A DNA stretch of 64,000 nucleotides from Piliocolobus tephrosceles. Lineage: Eukaryota; Chordata; Mammalia; Primates; Cercopithecidae. Made by a program: the position numbers and the translations under genes. Location: positions 34,345,333 through 34,409,332 of the forward strand of contig NC_045453.1 of the NCBI RefSeq assembly GCF_002776525.5, given 5' to 3'. Within the stretch, counting starts at the first letter, position 1. Each line of letters opens with the position of its first letter. The notes under the pieces are model-generated. The model was not told the origin of the DNA and made no database searches. It worked only from the letters and a program-made list of their open reading frames with translations. This document shows positions 33,604-43,692 of the stretch, one piece after another.

Positions 33604-33916
33604 GGCTGGGCGTGGTGGCTCACGCCTGTAATCCCAGCACTTTGGGAGGCCGAGGCAGGCGGATCACCTGAGGTCGGGAGTTCGACAGCCTGGCCAACAT
33701 GGTGAAACCCCGTCTCTACTAAAAATAAAAAATTAGCCGGGCATGGTGGTGGGTGTCTGTAAGCCCAGCTACTCGGGAGACTGAGGCAGGAGAATAGCTG
33801 GAAGGAACCCAGAACCAGGAGGCAGAGGCTGCAGCGAGCCAAGATCATGCCACTGTACTCCAGCCTGGGCAACAAGAACAAAAATCCCTAAAAAGAAAGA
33901 GAGAGAGAGAGAGAGG
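33604..33916 (+). mobile_element. AluS element with (GA)n tail
   Basis: Sense Alu from GGCTGGGCGTGGTGGCTCAC through GATCACCTGAGGTCGGG to an A-rich end that has become (GA)n at 33895-33916. Several small indels mark it as an older copy. Confidence 0.94.
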
Positions 33917-35269
33917 TCGGGGAGTGAGATCACAGACAAGACATGAGGCTATTTAGGAAGTTGAAAGACAGCCAAAAATATGAAAAAGAGCAGCATCCAC
34001 TATAGACAAGTGGAAGGGGCACGCATCGTTGAGGGAAGGCCCCACATATAAGGTGCTGATCCATGGCTCTCCTGCCCCTCCACACTTTCTTCCTGATCTC
34101 ATGGCACCCCGGAGTAAATACTTACCTCGATGAGTATTTCCTGCTCACCACTTTCTGGAAGTGATTGCTGAATGAATGAATCCTAAAGGAGAAAGGAGAT
34201 TGTGCTGTGACTTTCTAGGGAGAGTGTGTCCTGGCAAACAGGAACCCCTTGTGTTCTGTAGAATATCCTAATGGATTTGAATACGGCAAGGGTGTTAAAA
34301 GCAAAGGAGAACTGCTGAGATATGAAAAGAAGAGCAGGAAGCGTTTTGAACTCTGGGGGACACTTTGGAAGGAAGTACGATGGACAGAGGAGAGCTGGGA
34401 GGGCAGCCGGGAGACACGGAGACCAACAATGGGAAGGGGCCTGGTAGTTCCCAGGGGACTGGATGAAGAACCTGGTGAAATAGAAAGATGCCTGTCATTC
34501 AATTTGAGGCACAATGTGCACGTAAACCTTTCCTTCCTTCCTCTCTGCCCACATTGTGAGTTAAATCCTTTGAAAATGGGTTGGTTTCTGGTTTTACTTC
34601 GACATCTGGGTAGAGGCAGTGCAGAACAGAGGTGCTCTATGGGAGATGGATGGATGACGGATGGGTTATGGGACAGAAGCAAAGGTGACCCTGAAAACTG
34701 AAGCACCCTGAAAATTCCCCAAGATCTCAATGAGACTTCAGATTCTACACAGTGTGGGGTAGGGGATTGAATCCAGCTCAGGTTCCAGGGACACACGGAG
34801 GCCAATAGTCACTCATGGTGTTGTCATAACAGAATGAACGACGCCATGTGGAGGGCAGCCAAGGCCACCTAGTCATGTTCATCAAATGTCAGTCCCTGTT
34901 ATTACTGCTGGTAGAATGAATAAACGTGTGCATAAGTGAATGACGGAGAGAAAGAAAGCGGCAGCATCCGCCAGTGTACAGGATAAGCGACGTCCCACAG
35001 TGTCCGGCGACGGTTCTGAGGTGCGTGCAAGGTGGTGAATTGAAAATGTAGCACAGCATGGATGTATCATGTAGGACCTGCCCCTACTTCAGTGGTGGTA
35101 ATCTGTGCAATTATAGTCTGTGCTTGTTACATGCCCACCATTCTACGGAGCTTTCCAGGGCATTCTCTGCAATGGTCCTCTTTTGGGTGGGGGGGACAAA
35201 CGTCAGACTGGCAGACGCTGACTCCCTCTGCCAGCAGGGCAGCTCAGCGTGGCCAGTGCCGTTGAAATA
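33917..35269. other. Unique sequence
   Basis: No confident repeat. 34100-34180 weakly resembles an L2 end (GCTGAATGAATGAATCC) and 35130-35200 weakly resembles antisense L2. Mirrored open frames at 34215-34805 (196 codons reverse, 150 forward) show no domain. Confidence 0.4.
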
Positions 35270-35990
35270 GTTGATTTCTTGCTTCGATGGTGTTAGATGG
35301 CTGCTCTATCATTTCCTTGGTATGCTTGCTAATGTTCAATGCTTACAGTTCCTAGCCTGGAAGAAAATCATTTACGATATTAATTTCTACACATGACCTC
35401 TTGAAAGACGTGATGAAAGCCTTGCCTAAGAGATCATCTTGATGGGAGCCGGAGTGTAACATGACTGTGGGGTGGAAGGGATACATCGCAGCAGTGCTTG
35501 CCTGCACACAGGCCCTGACTGCACAGTTTTAAAGAGAAAGAGGCTGTTTCCCTAGCCTGGGTCTCCTCTGGCTGTTTATATTCTTAACGCGGTGCAGAAG
35601 GCTCGAGCTTTGTGGGAACTCTTGAATCTGTGAACAGCATCTTTACTTCTTGGTAGGCTTTAGGTCAACTGGCCAATTATTTTATGCCCTTTTTATATTG
35701 AGAATGAACAGAAAATTGTCTGGCAATGAAAATGCCCATCGTTGTCATCTTGGAGCCGATGTGTCAGATGCCGAACCCAAACCCAGCTCTGCTTTGTCAT
35801 AATTGCCTTCTGTTCAGTTTTGAAGTAATTACTTTCTTATAGGAGTTTTGTTGTTTTATCGTCGTGGATAGTTCACTTGGGAGAACTGATGGGAAAAAGA
35901 AAGCCATAGATCTGGCTTCCCCGTGAAGCTCCGCAGCTTCTGATGGTTAGTGGTAGATTTTGATATAAAACCCCAGAGAAAATAGCAAGA
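35270..35990. promoter_or_regulatory. Candidate conserved noncoding element
   Basis: About 700 bases of transposon-free, AT-leaning sequence: GATATTAATTTCTACAC, GGCCAATTATTTTATGC, TCATAATTGCCTTC, GAAGTAATTACTTTC. Composition is even, with no homopolymers or simple repeats. It has the strongest enhancer-like texture in the window with 16.6-17.5 kb. Conservation unverified. Confidence 0.4.
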
Positions 35991-37964
35991 CCTCTCTCAC
36001 TGGAGGAAGGCGTGCACTCAAAGTCGTTGACTCTTCCTGGTCTTTGTGAATTATCAGCAGGGAAACCCAGGCCAGCCTTGCTGCCCCGGGAGACTGGAAG
36101 CCAGCTCAGAGAGCGCGTACAGCAGCAACGTCACACACCTCGGCGGCCTGGCCTGCGCGGACACAGGGGCCCCACGCCATCCAGATTGCATGAGGGCCCC
36201 AGCCTCAGAGCTGAATGTGCACGTGCATAAATGCGAATCTGACTCAGAAGACAAGCATGCAAGTAGACACATTTTCCGAGTGTAGACCAACCACCCAGTC
36301 CTGTGCTGGCTTCTGGGGCCCATGAGGGGGCTGCCGCTGTTCCGGGGGATTGGAGGAGAGTTTAGAGAAGGGGAAGAGCTGTTGTCATGCGAGGGGGATA
36401 CCGCCACCATGATGAGACAGGTGAAAATAAATCTGTAGTTTGGAGTCCAGGTCACACCCCTCAAGGAGGAGAAGAGGATGCTTTGAGATGGATTGGAGAT
36501 AGATCTTTAAGAGTCAGCAGGAATGTGCTGGTGGAGAATTTACAGAGCAGCCTTGAATCCATACGTGATTTTCCTACTGATAGAAAATTCTGCTTTCATC
36601 ACCCAGCAAACTCAGCAGAGATTAATTAAACATGAGACACTGATTAATGTTTGAAGGGTAGCAGGAGTGTGGGCTACGCTGTTGGTCTGTCTTTGGGCGA
36701 TTCTTGGTTCCATTTCTGCTAATAACTCCTTAATACAGCGAGTTCCAGCTCCGAGATGGGGGAAGTGAGTGGCGCCAGGCAAGGCAGCTGGGCCTGCTCC
36801 GGGAACGCCCAGCCTGCGTTCTGGAGGGCGGTGGATGGTGGCCGCGTTTGCTGCATGTGGCCGGGCAGGTGGGTGCCGGAGGCCCCAGTGGGTCCTTGGG
36901 ATGTGCACCTCCATGTTTTCCCCAGCCCTGTGCTGCCCTCTCGGCTGCAGGCGCTGGGCAGGGTGGGGCACAGGAAGGCAGCAGGATGGAAAAGGACCCC
37001 GGAAAGGGAGAAGGCAGCCTGACACAGGGTCTGGGGAGAGGAAAGCCTCACTGCAGCTGTGTGCCAGTGATTTGGGGGGTGGTTTCAGCCCTTTCCCCAT
37101 TTCATGATTGATGTCTGCTCAGAGGCTTCTAGAAGGTTGGCCATTTTCATCCACTCAGCACAGAGGATCCGAGGGAGCTCAGCAGGGTGGGCCACCCCTC
37201 CAGCTCCCCACAGCCCACCGGCCCCTTCTCTCAGTTGTTCCCACAAACTGGGCCTTCTCCTCCCAACCCCCCTGCTACCCCAAAGCCCTAAAGGAGTCAT
37301 CAGACTTTGCCACCCTCAGTTCATTCTGGCTCAGATACATCCTTCACCTCACCACCCTTGGTTTAACAGATGTTTCCAGCTGCCTAGCAGGTACCCAGAA
37401 AGCCCTGACCCCACCACACCTACAGCTTTGGGTCAGATGGGACCGCCTGACCCACCAGGCGCTGTAGCACCCAGGACCATGTGATATTTAGCAGCCCCTG
37501 AAATGTTTTATTTTAAAATCAGAAAGGAAAAATGAGTATGGTCTAGCCCAGATTGTAGTCATTCTTTTTACCAATACAGTCATGAATTAAATTTACCTCT
37601 TAATTTTATTGTTCTAGAGGAAGGGGCCACCAAGGCAAAAGTGCTTGAGGCCCACAGAAGTCCTAGGGGGGCCTGGGGTGTGGAATGGGGAATCAGCAGG
37701 TAGATAGCAGAAGTCTACACCACAGAAGGAAGACTTACCAGGCTGGGCAGGAGGTGTGGGCAGGACAGAAAGCTTGACAGGGAGGGTTGTGGAAGGTAAT
37801 CAAAGATGAGAACAGAGAGGTGGCCAGAGCTAGGTTATGTCTGCAGTGAGAACTTGGGGTTTTACTTAGAGCACAGCAGGATCTGGTGGGCAGTTTGAAG
37901 CACAGGCAGACACAAACTGCATGATCCTTAAGAATCCCCCAATGAAGACAGAAATAAAAGTCCT
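35991..37964. other. Unique sequence
   Basis: 36060-36200 is a small CpG-containing patch; 36530-36650 is AT-rich with GATTAATTAAACATG. 36612-37484 is GC-rich with mirrored open frames of up to 162 codons without domain features. No exon called. Confidence 0.4.
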
Positions 37965-38820
37965 CTTGCTTTTGTTTCCTATTGTGCTGTAACAAATTAC
38001 CACAAGCTGATTGCCACACAGTCCTGTAGGTCAGAAGTCTTACAGGGCTATAATCCAGGTGTCTGCAGGGCTGATTCCTTGTTGAAGTTCCAGGGGAGAA
38101 ACCATTTCCTTGCCTTTTCATTTCTGAGGGCCGCCTGCATTCCTCAGCTCATGGCCCCTTCCCGCATCTGTGAAGTCAGCAAATGCATCATTTAGACCTC
38201 TGCTTCCATCCTCACATCTCCCACTCTGATTTTCCTGCCTCCTCCTTTCCCTTTTAAGGATCTGTGTGATTACTTTTAGGACTGACTTGGATAATACAAA
38301 ATGATGTCCTCTTCTCAAGATCCTTAACTCAATCACATGTACCAAGTCCTAGCTGCCATGTGTCTTAGTCCATTTTCAGTTGCTACAACTGAATAGCGGA
38401 GACTGGGAGATTTATAAAGAAAATGAATGTCTTTCTTTTAGTTCTGGAGGCTGTGGAGTCCAAGACCGGGCAGATGCATCTGGCCAGCATCAGGTCAGGG
38501 CCATGCGCTGTGTCATAACATGACAGAAAGCATCACGGGGAGGGGTGTAGAGACTGTGAGACTGGCTTTGATAACAGGCCCACTTTCATGATAACGACCC
38601 CACCCCTGTGATAACTCTGGCTCTGCCCTCATGACTCAGCTACCTGAGTCCCCATCTAAAGGCCCCACCTGTCAGTACCGTTACATTGGGAACTGAGTTT
38701 CAATGTGAGTCCCAGAGGGGACAGACATTGAAACCATAGCACCATGGAAGGTCACAAATTCACAGGTTCTGGGGATTAGGGCAAGGCCACTGGGGAAACC
38801 ATTATTCTGCCCACCACACC
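37965..38820 (-). mobile_element. MLT1-type MaLR LTR, interrupted by a second LTR
   Basis: Antisense MLT1B/C-like landmarks: TTTCCTATTGTGCTGTAACA, ATTACCACAAGCTG, GGTCAGAAGTCTTACAGGG, CCATTTCCTTGCCTTTTC, GCCGCCTGCATTCCTCAGC and CAAGATCCTTAACTCAATCA. It continues after 38746 with AAGGTCACAAATTCACAGG, TTCTGGGGATTAGGG and CCATTATTCTGCCCACCACA. The two halves join in the expected consensus order once the insert is removed. Confidence 0.87.
38356..38746 (-). mobile_element. MST/MLT1A-type MaLR LTR nested in MLT1
   Basis: The insert body is 38361-38741: TGTCTTAGTCCATTTTCAGT, GGAGACTGGGAGATTTATAA, GTTCTGGAGGCTGTGGAGTC, then CCCTCATGACTCAGC, AGGCCCCACCTGTCAGTACC and GACAGACATTGAAACCATAG. CCATG at 38356-38360 and 38742-38746 is the five-base duplication expected for this class. 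It is a solo LTR and younger than its host LTR. Confidence 0.88.
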
Positions 38821-40337
38821 TCTGGAGAGAGAGAAACCTGTACACTAATGCCCTGAGTGTGTCAGGGGACCGAGAGGTGCATGTCCCATCTCTCCTTCAC
38901 CCATGTGTCCTATGTGTATTGAAGAACACAGCATTTAGTGTAATCAGACTGGGCTTCCTCCTGAGACCTCAGGACTCCACTGGCTCAGAAACTATTTTCT
39001 GTGGCTGTCATTGGCCGTGGTAGCTCTTCTTTGATCAGCAATGCTGTACACAGCCAGCTGCTGCTACACCAGATCCTCACGGTTTTCTGTTCCATGTTCT
39101 TTAACTTTGGACCCGCCCTTTCCTGAATCCATCTGAGTTCTCCTCGTCATGTGTTCTTTGGCACTGGGGCATCCCCAGTAGGCAGAGCCTCTGCTACATT
39201 AGTCCAGAAAAAAACAAATGATTCCAACACTAGTTAAAGAAGGCGAGGAAGACTTTCTGGGAGAATTTTGCAGTAGAAGGGAGTGGTAAAATTCAACTCT
39301 GAATATAGCAAAGACAGCTGAGGATTCGCAGCCAATGAGCAGAGTGAGGGGTCAGGGGATGGAAAATCACAGAGAGGAATGGGATTGGATAGCAGGGGTG
39401 GGGATTCTTGCTAAAGGCAGGCCAAGGAGTTAGATACCAAGGGTGGGGAATGAGGAAGCTGATCCAATATCAAGGGTGTAGAGGAGAGTCTCAGTGAATG
39501 AGCTGAGCTTTGCCAAAACCAGGCTTGGCAGGCCAAGGTCAAGTCCCCATCCAGAAGAGGGCCCAGAGGAGACTGAGTGAAGTTCTTTCAAAAAGGGAGG
39601 CCACGTCACAGGCGCGTATTAATCATTGGAGCACCCCTGAGGGTGGACAGGGTCAGCACCTCCTCACAGATGCACAGGGCTGTGCAGAGCCCTTCGAGGA
39701 GGGGGAGGAAAGGCTCAAAGCCAAGCCCCAGTGAACCAACCTAGTACCTTCGACAGCTCTGCCATCCTGCCTCGGCCTCCCCCTGTACTCCTCAAGTCCT
39801 GGTCCCAGATACTTGCAATAAAGGAGCCACGGAGTGCCCGCTTTGCATGGCATGAGCGGGCTTTCCAGGAAGAGGAGCTGCCAGGATGAGATGATCACCA
39901 GCCAGCGAAGAAGCACAAGGTCAGGGAGCAGGCTCAGGAGGGGTGGGCTCCCCAGGCCCCACCCGCTGCCTCCACATCCAGGCAAAGCCAGGACCAGAGG
40001 GGCTTCTTCAACAACATCAACGAGGCATCTGTGTGGTGCGGCTCCGCCCACCGCTCTGGCTTCGTGGAGTTCTGAAATGTTTGTGCATGGGAAGGGGCAG
40101 CCCACCATCAGCCAGGAGCAGCAGTCCACAAGCTAATGTGGAAACCCTCCTCCCCGGCCTGTCCAGGCTCCAGAAAACAGGTGCTGTGAGCTGGATCCAA
40201 AACAGAGAAGCATCTAGGGAGGAGTCACCGAGTCGTGCGGCCTGAGGAAGGGAACCCGCCCGCCGACTCCAGACCGGCCTCTCGGCTTGGCCAGGGGCGC
40301 CGGCTCTCTGTGTGCTCACATGGCAGGCGAGCGCTCT
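38821..40337. other. Unique sequence
   Basis: No repeat recognised. GC rises after 39700; overlapping open frames at 39653-40319 (up to 158 codons, both strands) lack features. Confidence 0.42.
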
Positions 40338-40672
40338 GGAGTGTCTTCTTCTTTTTTTTTTTTTTTTTTTTTTTTTGAGACGGAGTCTTGCTCTGTCGCC
40401 CAGGCTGGAGTGCAGTGGCTGGATCTCAGCTCACTGCAACCTCCGCCTCCCGAGTTTACACCATTCTCCTGCCTCAACCTCCCAAGTAGCTGGGACTACA
40501 GGCACCCGCCATCTCGCCCGGCTAGTTTTTTGTATTTTTTAGTAGAGACGGGGTTTCACCATGTTAGCCAGGATGGTCTCGATCTCCTGACCTCGTGATC
40601 CGCCCGTCTCGGCCTCCCAAAGTGCTGGGATTACAGGCTTGAGCCACCGCGCCCAGCCCGGAGCCTCTTCTT
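40338..40672 (-). mobile_element. AluYR-type element
   Basis: Reverse Alu at about 40351-40659 with a long T-run, GTGGCTGGATCTCAGCTCAC, GAGTTTACACCATTC, CGGCTAGTTTTTTGTATT, CGCCCGTCTCGGCC and GGCTTGAGCCACCGC. Flanks GGAGTGTCTTCTT (40338-40350) and GGAGCCTCTTCTT (40660-40672) form a target-site duplication with two changes. Confidence 0.93.
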
Positions 40673-40905
40673 ACAAGGTCACTCATCACAACCGCCCCAC
40701 CCTATTGCCTCAGTTAACCTTAAATACTTCCTTGGAGGCCCCATCTCTAAATTCAACCACACTCAAATTAGTTACTAGGTTTCCCGATGCGTTCTTTCCC
40801 TGCGTTGCCAACAACAATTTCCATTGTCGTGTGCTTGTAACTCTTGATTCCATCTGCCTTTTGGAACAGTGGATAAGAGAACAGTCGGCCAAGTCTAGAA
40901 TTCCA
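40673..40905. other. Unique sequence between Alu and duplicated segment
   Basis: No repeat recognised. Confidence 0.4.
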
Positions 40906-41078
40906 GCACGTGTTCCCAAGCATGTTCTCAAGGTTCCCAAGCAGCTCAGCCTTGGGTAGGATCAGGGTCTCATGGCCCAGGTGATTGGATCCAGAGCTAC
41001 CAAAGTCCCCTTGCAAACACCCTTCCCTGCGGGTGGCACCTGGCTGTCTGCCTGGAGGCGTCTCCCTCACGCTTTGCC
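40906..41078 (+). repeat. 173-bp direct repeat, copy A
   Basis: Matches 43288-43460 over 173 bases with no indel and five substitutions (at 40997, 41030, 41048, 41060 and 41071), about 97% identity. All five are transitions, and three fall in CpG sites intact here and decayed to TG/CA in copy B. I do not recognise the sequence as a known transposon. Confidence 0.96.
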
Positions 41079-41157
41079 CTGCGTGGCTGTGCTGTGTTAC
41101 CTAGGGCCTATTACCTAGCCTCTATAAGCAGCAAGTTCATAGTTAAAAAGTGATTGC
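41079..41157. other. Short unique spacer
   Basis: Contains a near-repeat of TTACCTAG (GTTACCTAGGGCCTATTACC). Nothing else seen. Confidence 0.4.
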
Positions 41158-41468
41158 TGGCCAGGTGCAGTTGCTCACACCTATGATCCCAGCACTCTGG
41201 GAGGCAGAGGTGGGAGGATTGCTTGAGCCCAGGAGTTTGAGACCAGCTGAGGCAACACAGTAAGACTTCATCTCTACAAAAACGTTTTTTTAAAAAGTTA
41301 TCCAGGTATGGTGGCAGCACATCTGTGGTCCCAGCTACTCAGGAGGCTGAGGTAGGAGGATCGCTTGAACCCAAGGTCAAGGATGCAGTGAGCTGTGGTC
41401 ATACCACTGCACTGCAGCCTGGATGACAGAGTGCAACCCTGTCTCAAAAAGAAAATAATAATAATAAC
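41158..41468 (+). mobile_element. AluJ element
   Basis: Sense Alu from GGCCAGGTGCAGTTGCTC to an A-rich tail ending in (ATA)n. AGGATTGCTTGAGCCCAGG, TTTGAGACCAGCTGAGGC and GGAGGATCGCTTGAACCC with heavy CpG decay mark the oldest Alu group. Confidence 0.92.
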
Positions 41469-41559
41469 TGCAAACATTTCCTGGTGTTTCTGCAGCGCAG
41501 GGAATCATGCGGAGAGCTGCACACCCACTCTATTTCACCCACCTTCAACCACCCAAAAC

Positions 41560-41720
41560 CACAGGGTGCTGTGGTTATCACCTCACACACAGAAGGGGAA
41601 ACTGAGTCACAGAGCAGTGAGGTCGCTTGCCCAAGATCACACAGCCTGCAAGAGATGGAGCCATGACTCAACCCCAGGTCATCCGACCCCAGAGTCAGTC
41701 GTGCCCCTCCTGTAAAGTGG
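41560..41720 (-). mobile_element. MIR SINE
   Basis: Antisense MIR: AGGGGAAACTGAGTCACAG, GTCGCTTGCCCAAGATCACA, CAGCCTGCAAGAGATGGAGC and CGACCCCAGAGTCAGTCG. Well preserved core. Confidence 0.88.
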
Positions 41721-42254
41721 AGGGAAAGGTAGCACCTTCCTCCTGAGGGTGGTGGGTAAGAGGACAGACAGCCGGTCTGGATTCCAGCTCTGCAGTGCAC
41801 GTGTCTGAGACCCACAGGCAATGTTGTGTGTACGGGGCCCAGCCCAGCCCCAGCATGCAGTTAGCCTGGGAGGAATATTCTAATATTCTAACTGTCTGTG
41901 AGGTCACTCACAGCCCAGATCATCGTTTCCACAGGGCTTGGATTGTACCCCTTTCAGCTCAGAGGGCCGAGCATGCAGCGTGATCTCCGTGGTGGGAAGT
42001 CGGCTCATTAAAGAACCTGGCACCTAGAGCAGGGGCCTCTTCACCCTGCCTGGATGTCCGTTCAGGAACTCGGCTGAAATTTAAACCAGGGCACTCGGGT
42101 CCCCAGGCCTTCACACACTGGGCCATCTTCCGTGAGTATTTATTCAGCCTGCACCTGCTCAGCGTCCCTGCTCAGAACTGTGGTCAGGCATGTTCCTGCC
42201 ACCTGACAGCCACCCTTCTGAAGGGACCCACACAGAGGACCAGGGCACAGTGAT
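41721..42254. other. Unique sequence, possible L2 remnant
   Basis: 42130-42240 (GAGTATTTATTCAGCCTGC) weakly resembles antisense L2. Nothing else recognised. Confidence 0.35.
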
Positions 42255-42425
42255 CACCAGCCGTGGGCACGGGCGTCAGACACACCTGGGCTCACCCTGG
42301 CTCTGCCACCTTCTACCTGTGTGACCCTGGGCCAGCCGTTCACCCACTCTGAGCCTCAGCTCATTGTCAAGTAAAGAGAACAGGGTTGATGTGGGGGATC
42401 CCTGGAGGGACGGAGGTAAAGAGGG
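42255..42425 (+). mobile_element. MIR SINE
   Basis: Sense MIR: CACCTGGGCTCACCCTGGCT, CTGCCACCTTCTACCTGTGT, GACCCTGGGCCAGCCG and CTCTGAGCCTCAGCTCATTG. The polymerase III B-box region has lost its core. Confidence 0.88.
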
Positions 42426-42570
42426 ACCATGCCCTGGGGCTCTGAGCAGCTTCCTTCCTGCAGGCGGGTGAGGGCTACGGACATAGATCAGGCTTTAGCA
42501 CCCCGGCTGCTCGCCTGCCTCCCTGAGTCCCAGACACATCAGCCTCCAGTTCACGAAGGCCAACAGCACT
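42426..42570. other. Short unique spacer
   Basis: Nothing recognised. Confidence 0.4.
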
Positions 42571-42898
42571 AAAAATTCTGCAGAAGGCCGGGCGCGGTGG
42601 CTCAAGCCTGTAATCCCAGCACTTTGGGAGGCCGAGACGGGCGGATCACGAGGTCAGGAGATCGAGACCATCCTGGCTAACACGGTGAAACCCCGTCTCT
42701 ACTAAAAAATACAAAAAAACTAGCCGGGCGAGGTGGCGGACGCCTGTAGTCCCAGCTACTCGGGGAGGCTGAGGCAGGAGAATGGCGTGAACCCGGGAGG
42801 CGGAGCTTGCAGTGAGCTGAGATCCGGCCACAGTACTCCATCCCGGTCGACAGAGTGAGACTCTGCCTCAAAAAAAAAAAAAAAAAAATTCTGCAGAA
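42571..42898 (+). mobile_element. AluYR-type element with 15-bp target-site duplication
   Basis: Sense Alu starting at 42586: GGCGCGGTGGCTCAAGCCTG, GCCGAGACGGGCGGATCACG, CTAGCCGGGCGAGGTGGCGG and GAGATCCGGCCACAGTACTC, the cercopithecoid-type variants. Poly-A tail to 42888. AAAAATTCTGCAGAA at 42571-42585 recurs at 42884-42898 without a change, which fits a fairly recent insertion. Confidence 0.96.
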
Positions 42899-43287
42899 AC
42901 ACTTCAAGGAAGGGCTTTGAATTAAATAACCACAGGAAAGCTTTTGCTAAGGAGTTAAGGCTCAATCCAGCCTTAAACATTTTGTTAGAACATTTTCTGA
43001 TTCCAGTGTACTGGAATACTGAACTTCCATGTTGGCTCAAAACTGCAGGTGTGGTTAAAACACAATGTCTGACTCAGGAAGACTGGGAAAATGAAGGCTC
43101 CGGGGAGTGGGCTCTCGAGCATTTGCCTAGTGAGTTCACGTCAGCGGTTCTTGTTGTTCTCGACAGTTATGCAACACTGAGCACAGGATGCTTGGAGGGA
43201 GAGTGGGTGACACCCACCCAGCCTGTCCTCTCCATTCACCCGAATGTTTAGGGAAGGAGATGCTTCATCCAGCCAGTAGAGCACCAG
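42899..43287. other. Unique sequence
   Basis: No repeat or exon recognised. Confidence 0.4.
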
Positions 43288-43460
43288 GCACGTGTTCCCA
43301 AGCATGTTCTCAAGGTTCCCAAGCAGCTCAGCCTTGGGTAGGATCAGGGTCTCATGGCCCAGGTGATTGGATCCAGAGCCACCAAAGTCCCCTTGCAAAC
43401 ACCCTTCCCTGTGGGTGGCACCTGGCTGTTTGCCTGGAGGCATCTCCCTCACACTTTGCC
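43288..43460 (+). repeat. 173-bp direct repeat, copy B
   Basis: Second copy of 40906-41078, offset by exactly 2382 bases with no indel. Flanking sequences on both sides are unrelated to those of copy A. Three of the five differences are TG or CA where copy A has CG. Confidence 0.96.
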
Positions 43461-43634
43461 ATAGTGCAACTTGTCCTAGCAGAAGTCCAAAAACGTGATT
43501 CACATAGAATTGTAAAAAGCCAAAGGGGTGATTTGCAGAAGTAAAATGAAATTGTCGAATGCCAGAAATACGTATTTTATGTCTTTGTGTCTCAAAATGA
43601 TAGTCAAAGCATCTATAGGAAAAGCATATCAGCA

Positions 43635-43692
43635 TACACACACACATTCTCTCTCTCTCTCTCTCTTTTCCCCCCCCCCCCCCCCTTCCTCA
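43635..43692. repeat. (CA)n(CT)n and 16-C homopolymer
   Basis: A CA run, a CT run and then 16 consecutive C (43670-43685). The homopolymer length is prone to sequencing error. Confidence 0.96.

Noticed and set aside
34215..34805. 196-codon reverse frame mirrored by a 150-codon forward frame
   Set aside because: No recognisable family, signal or motif on either strand; mirrored frames are expected by chance.
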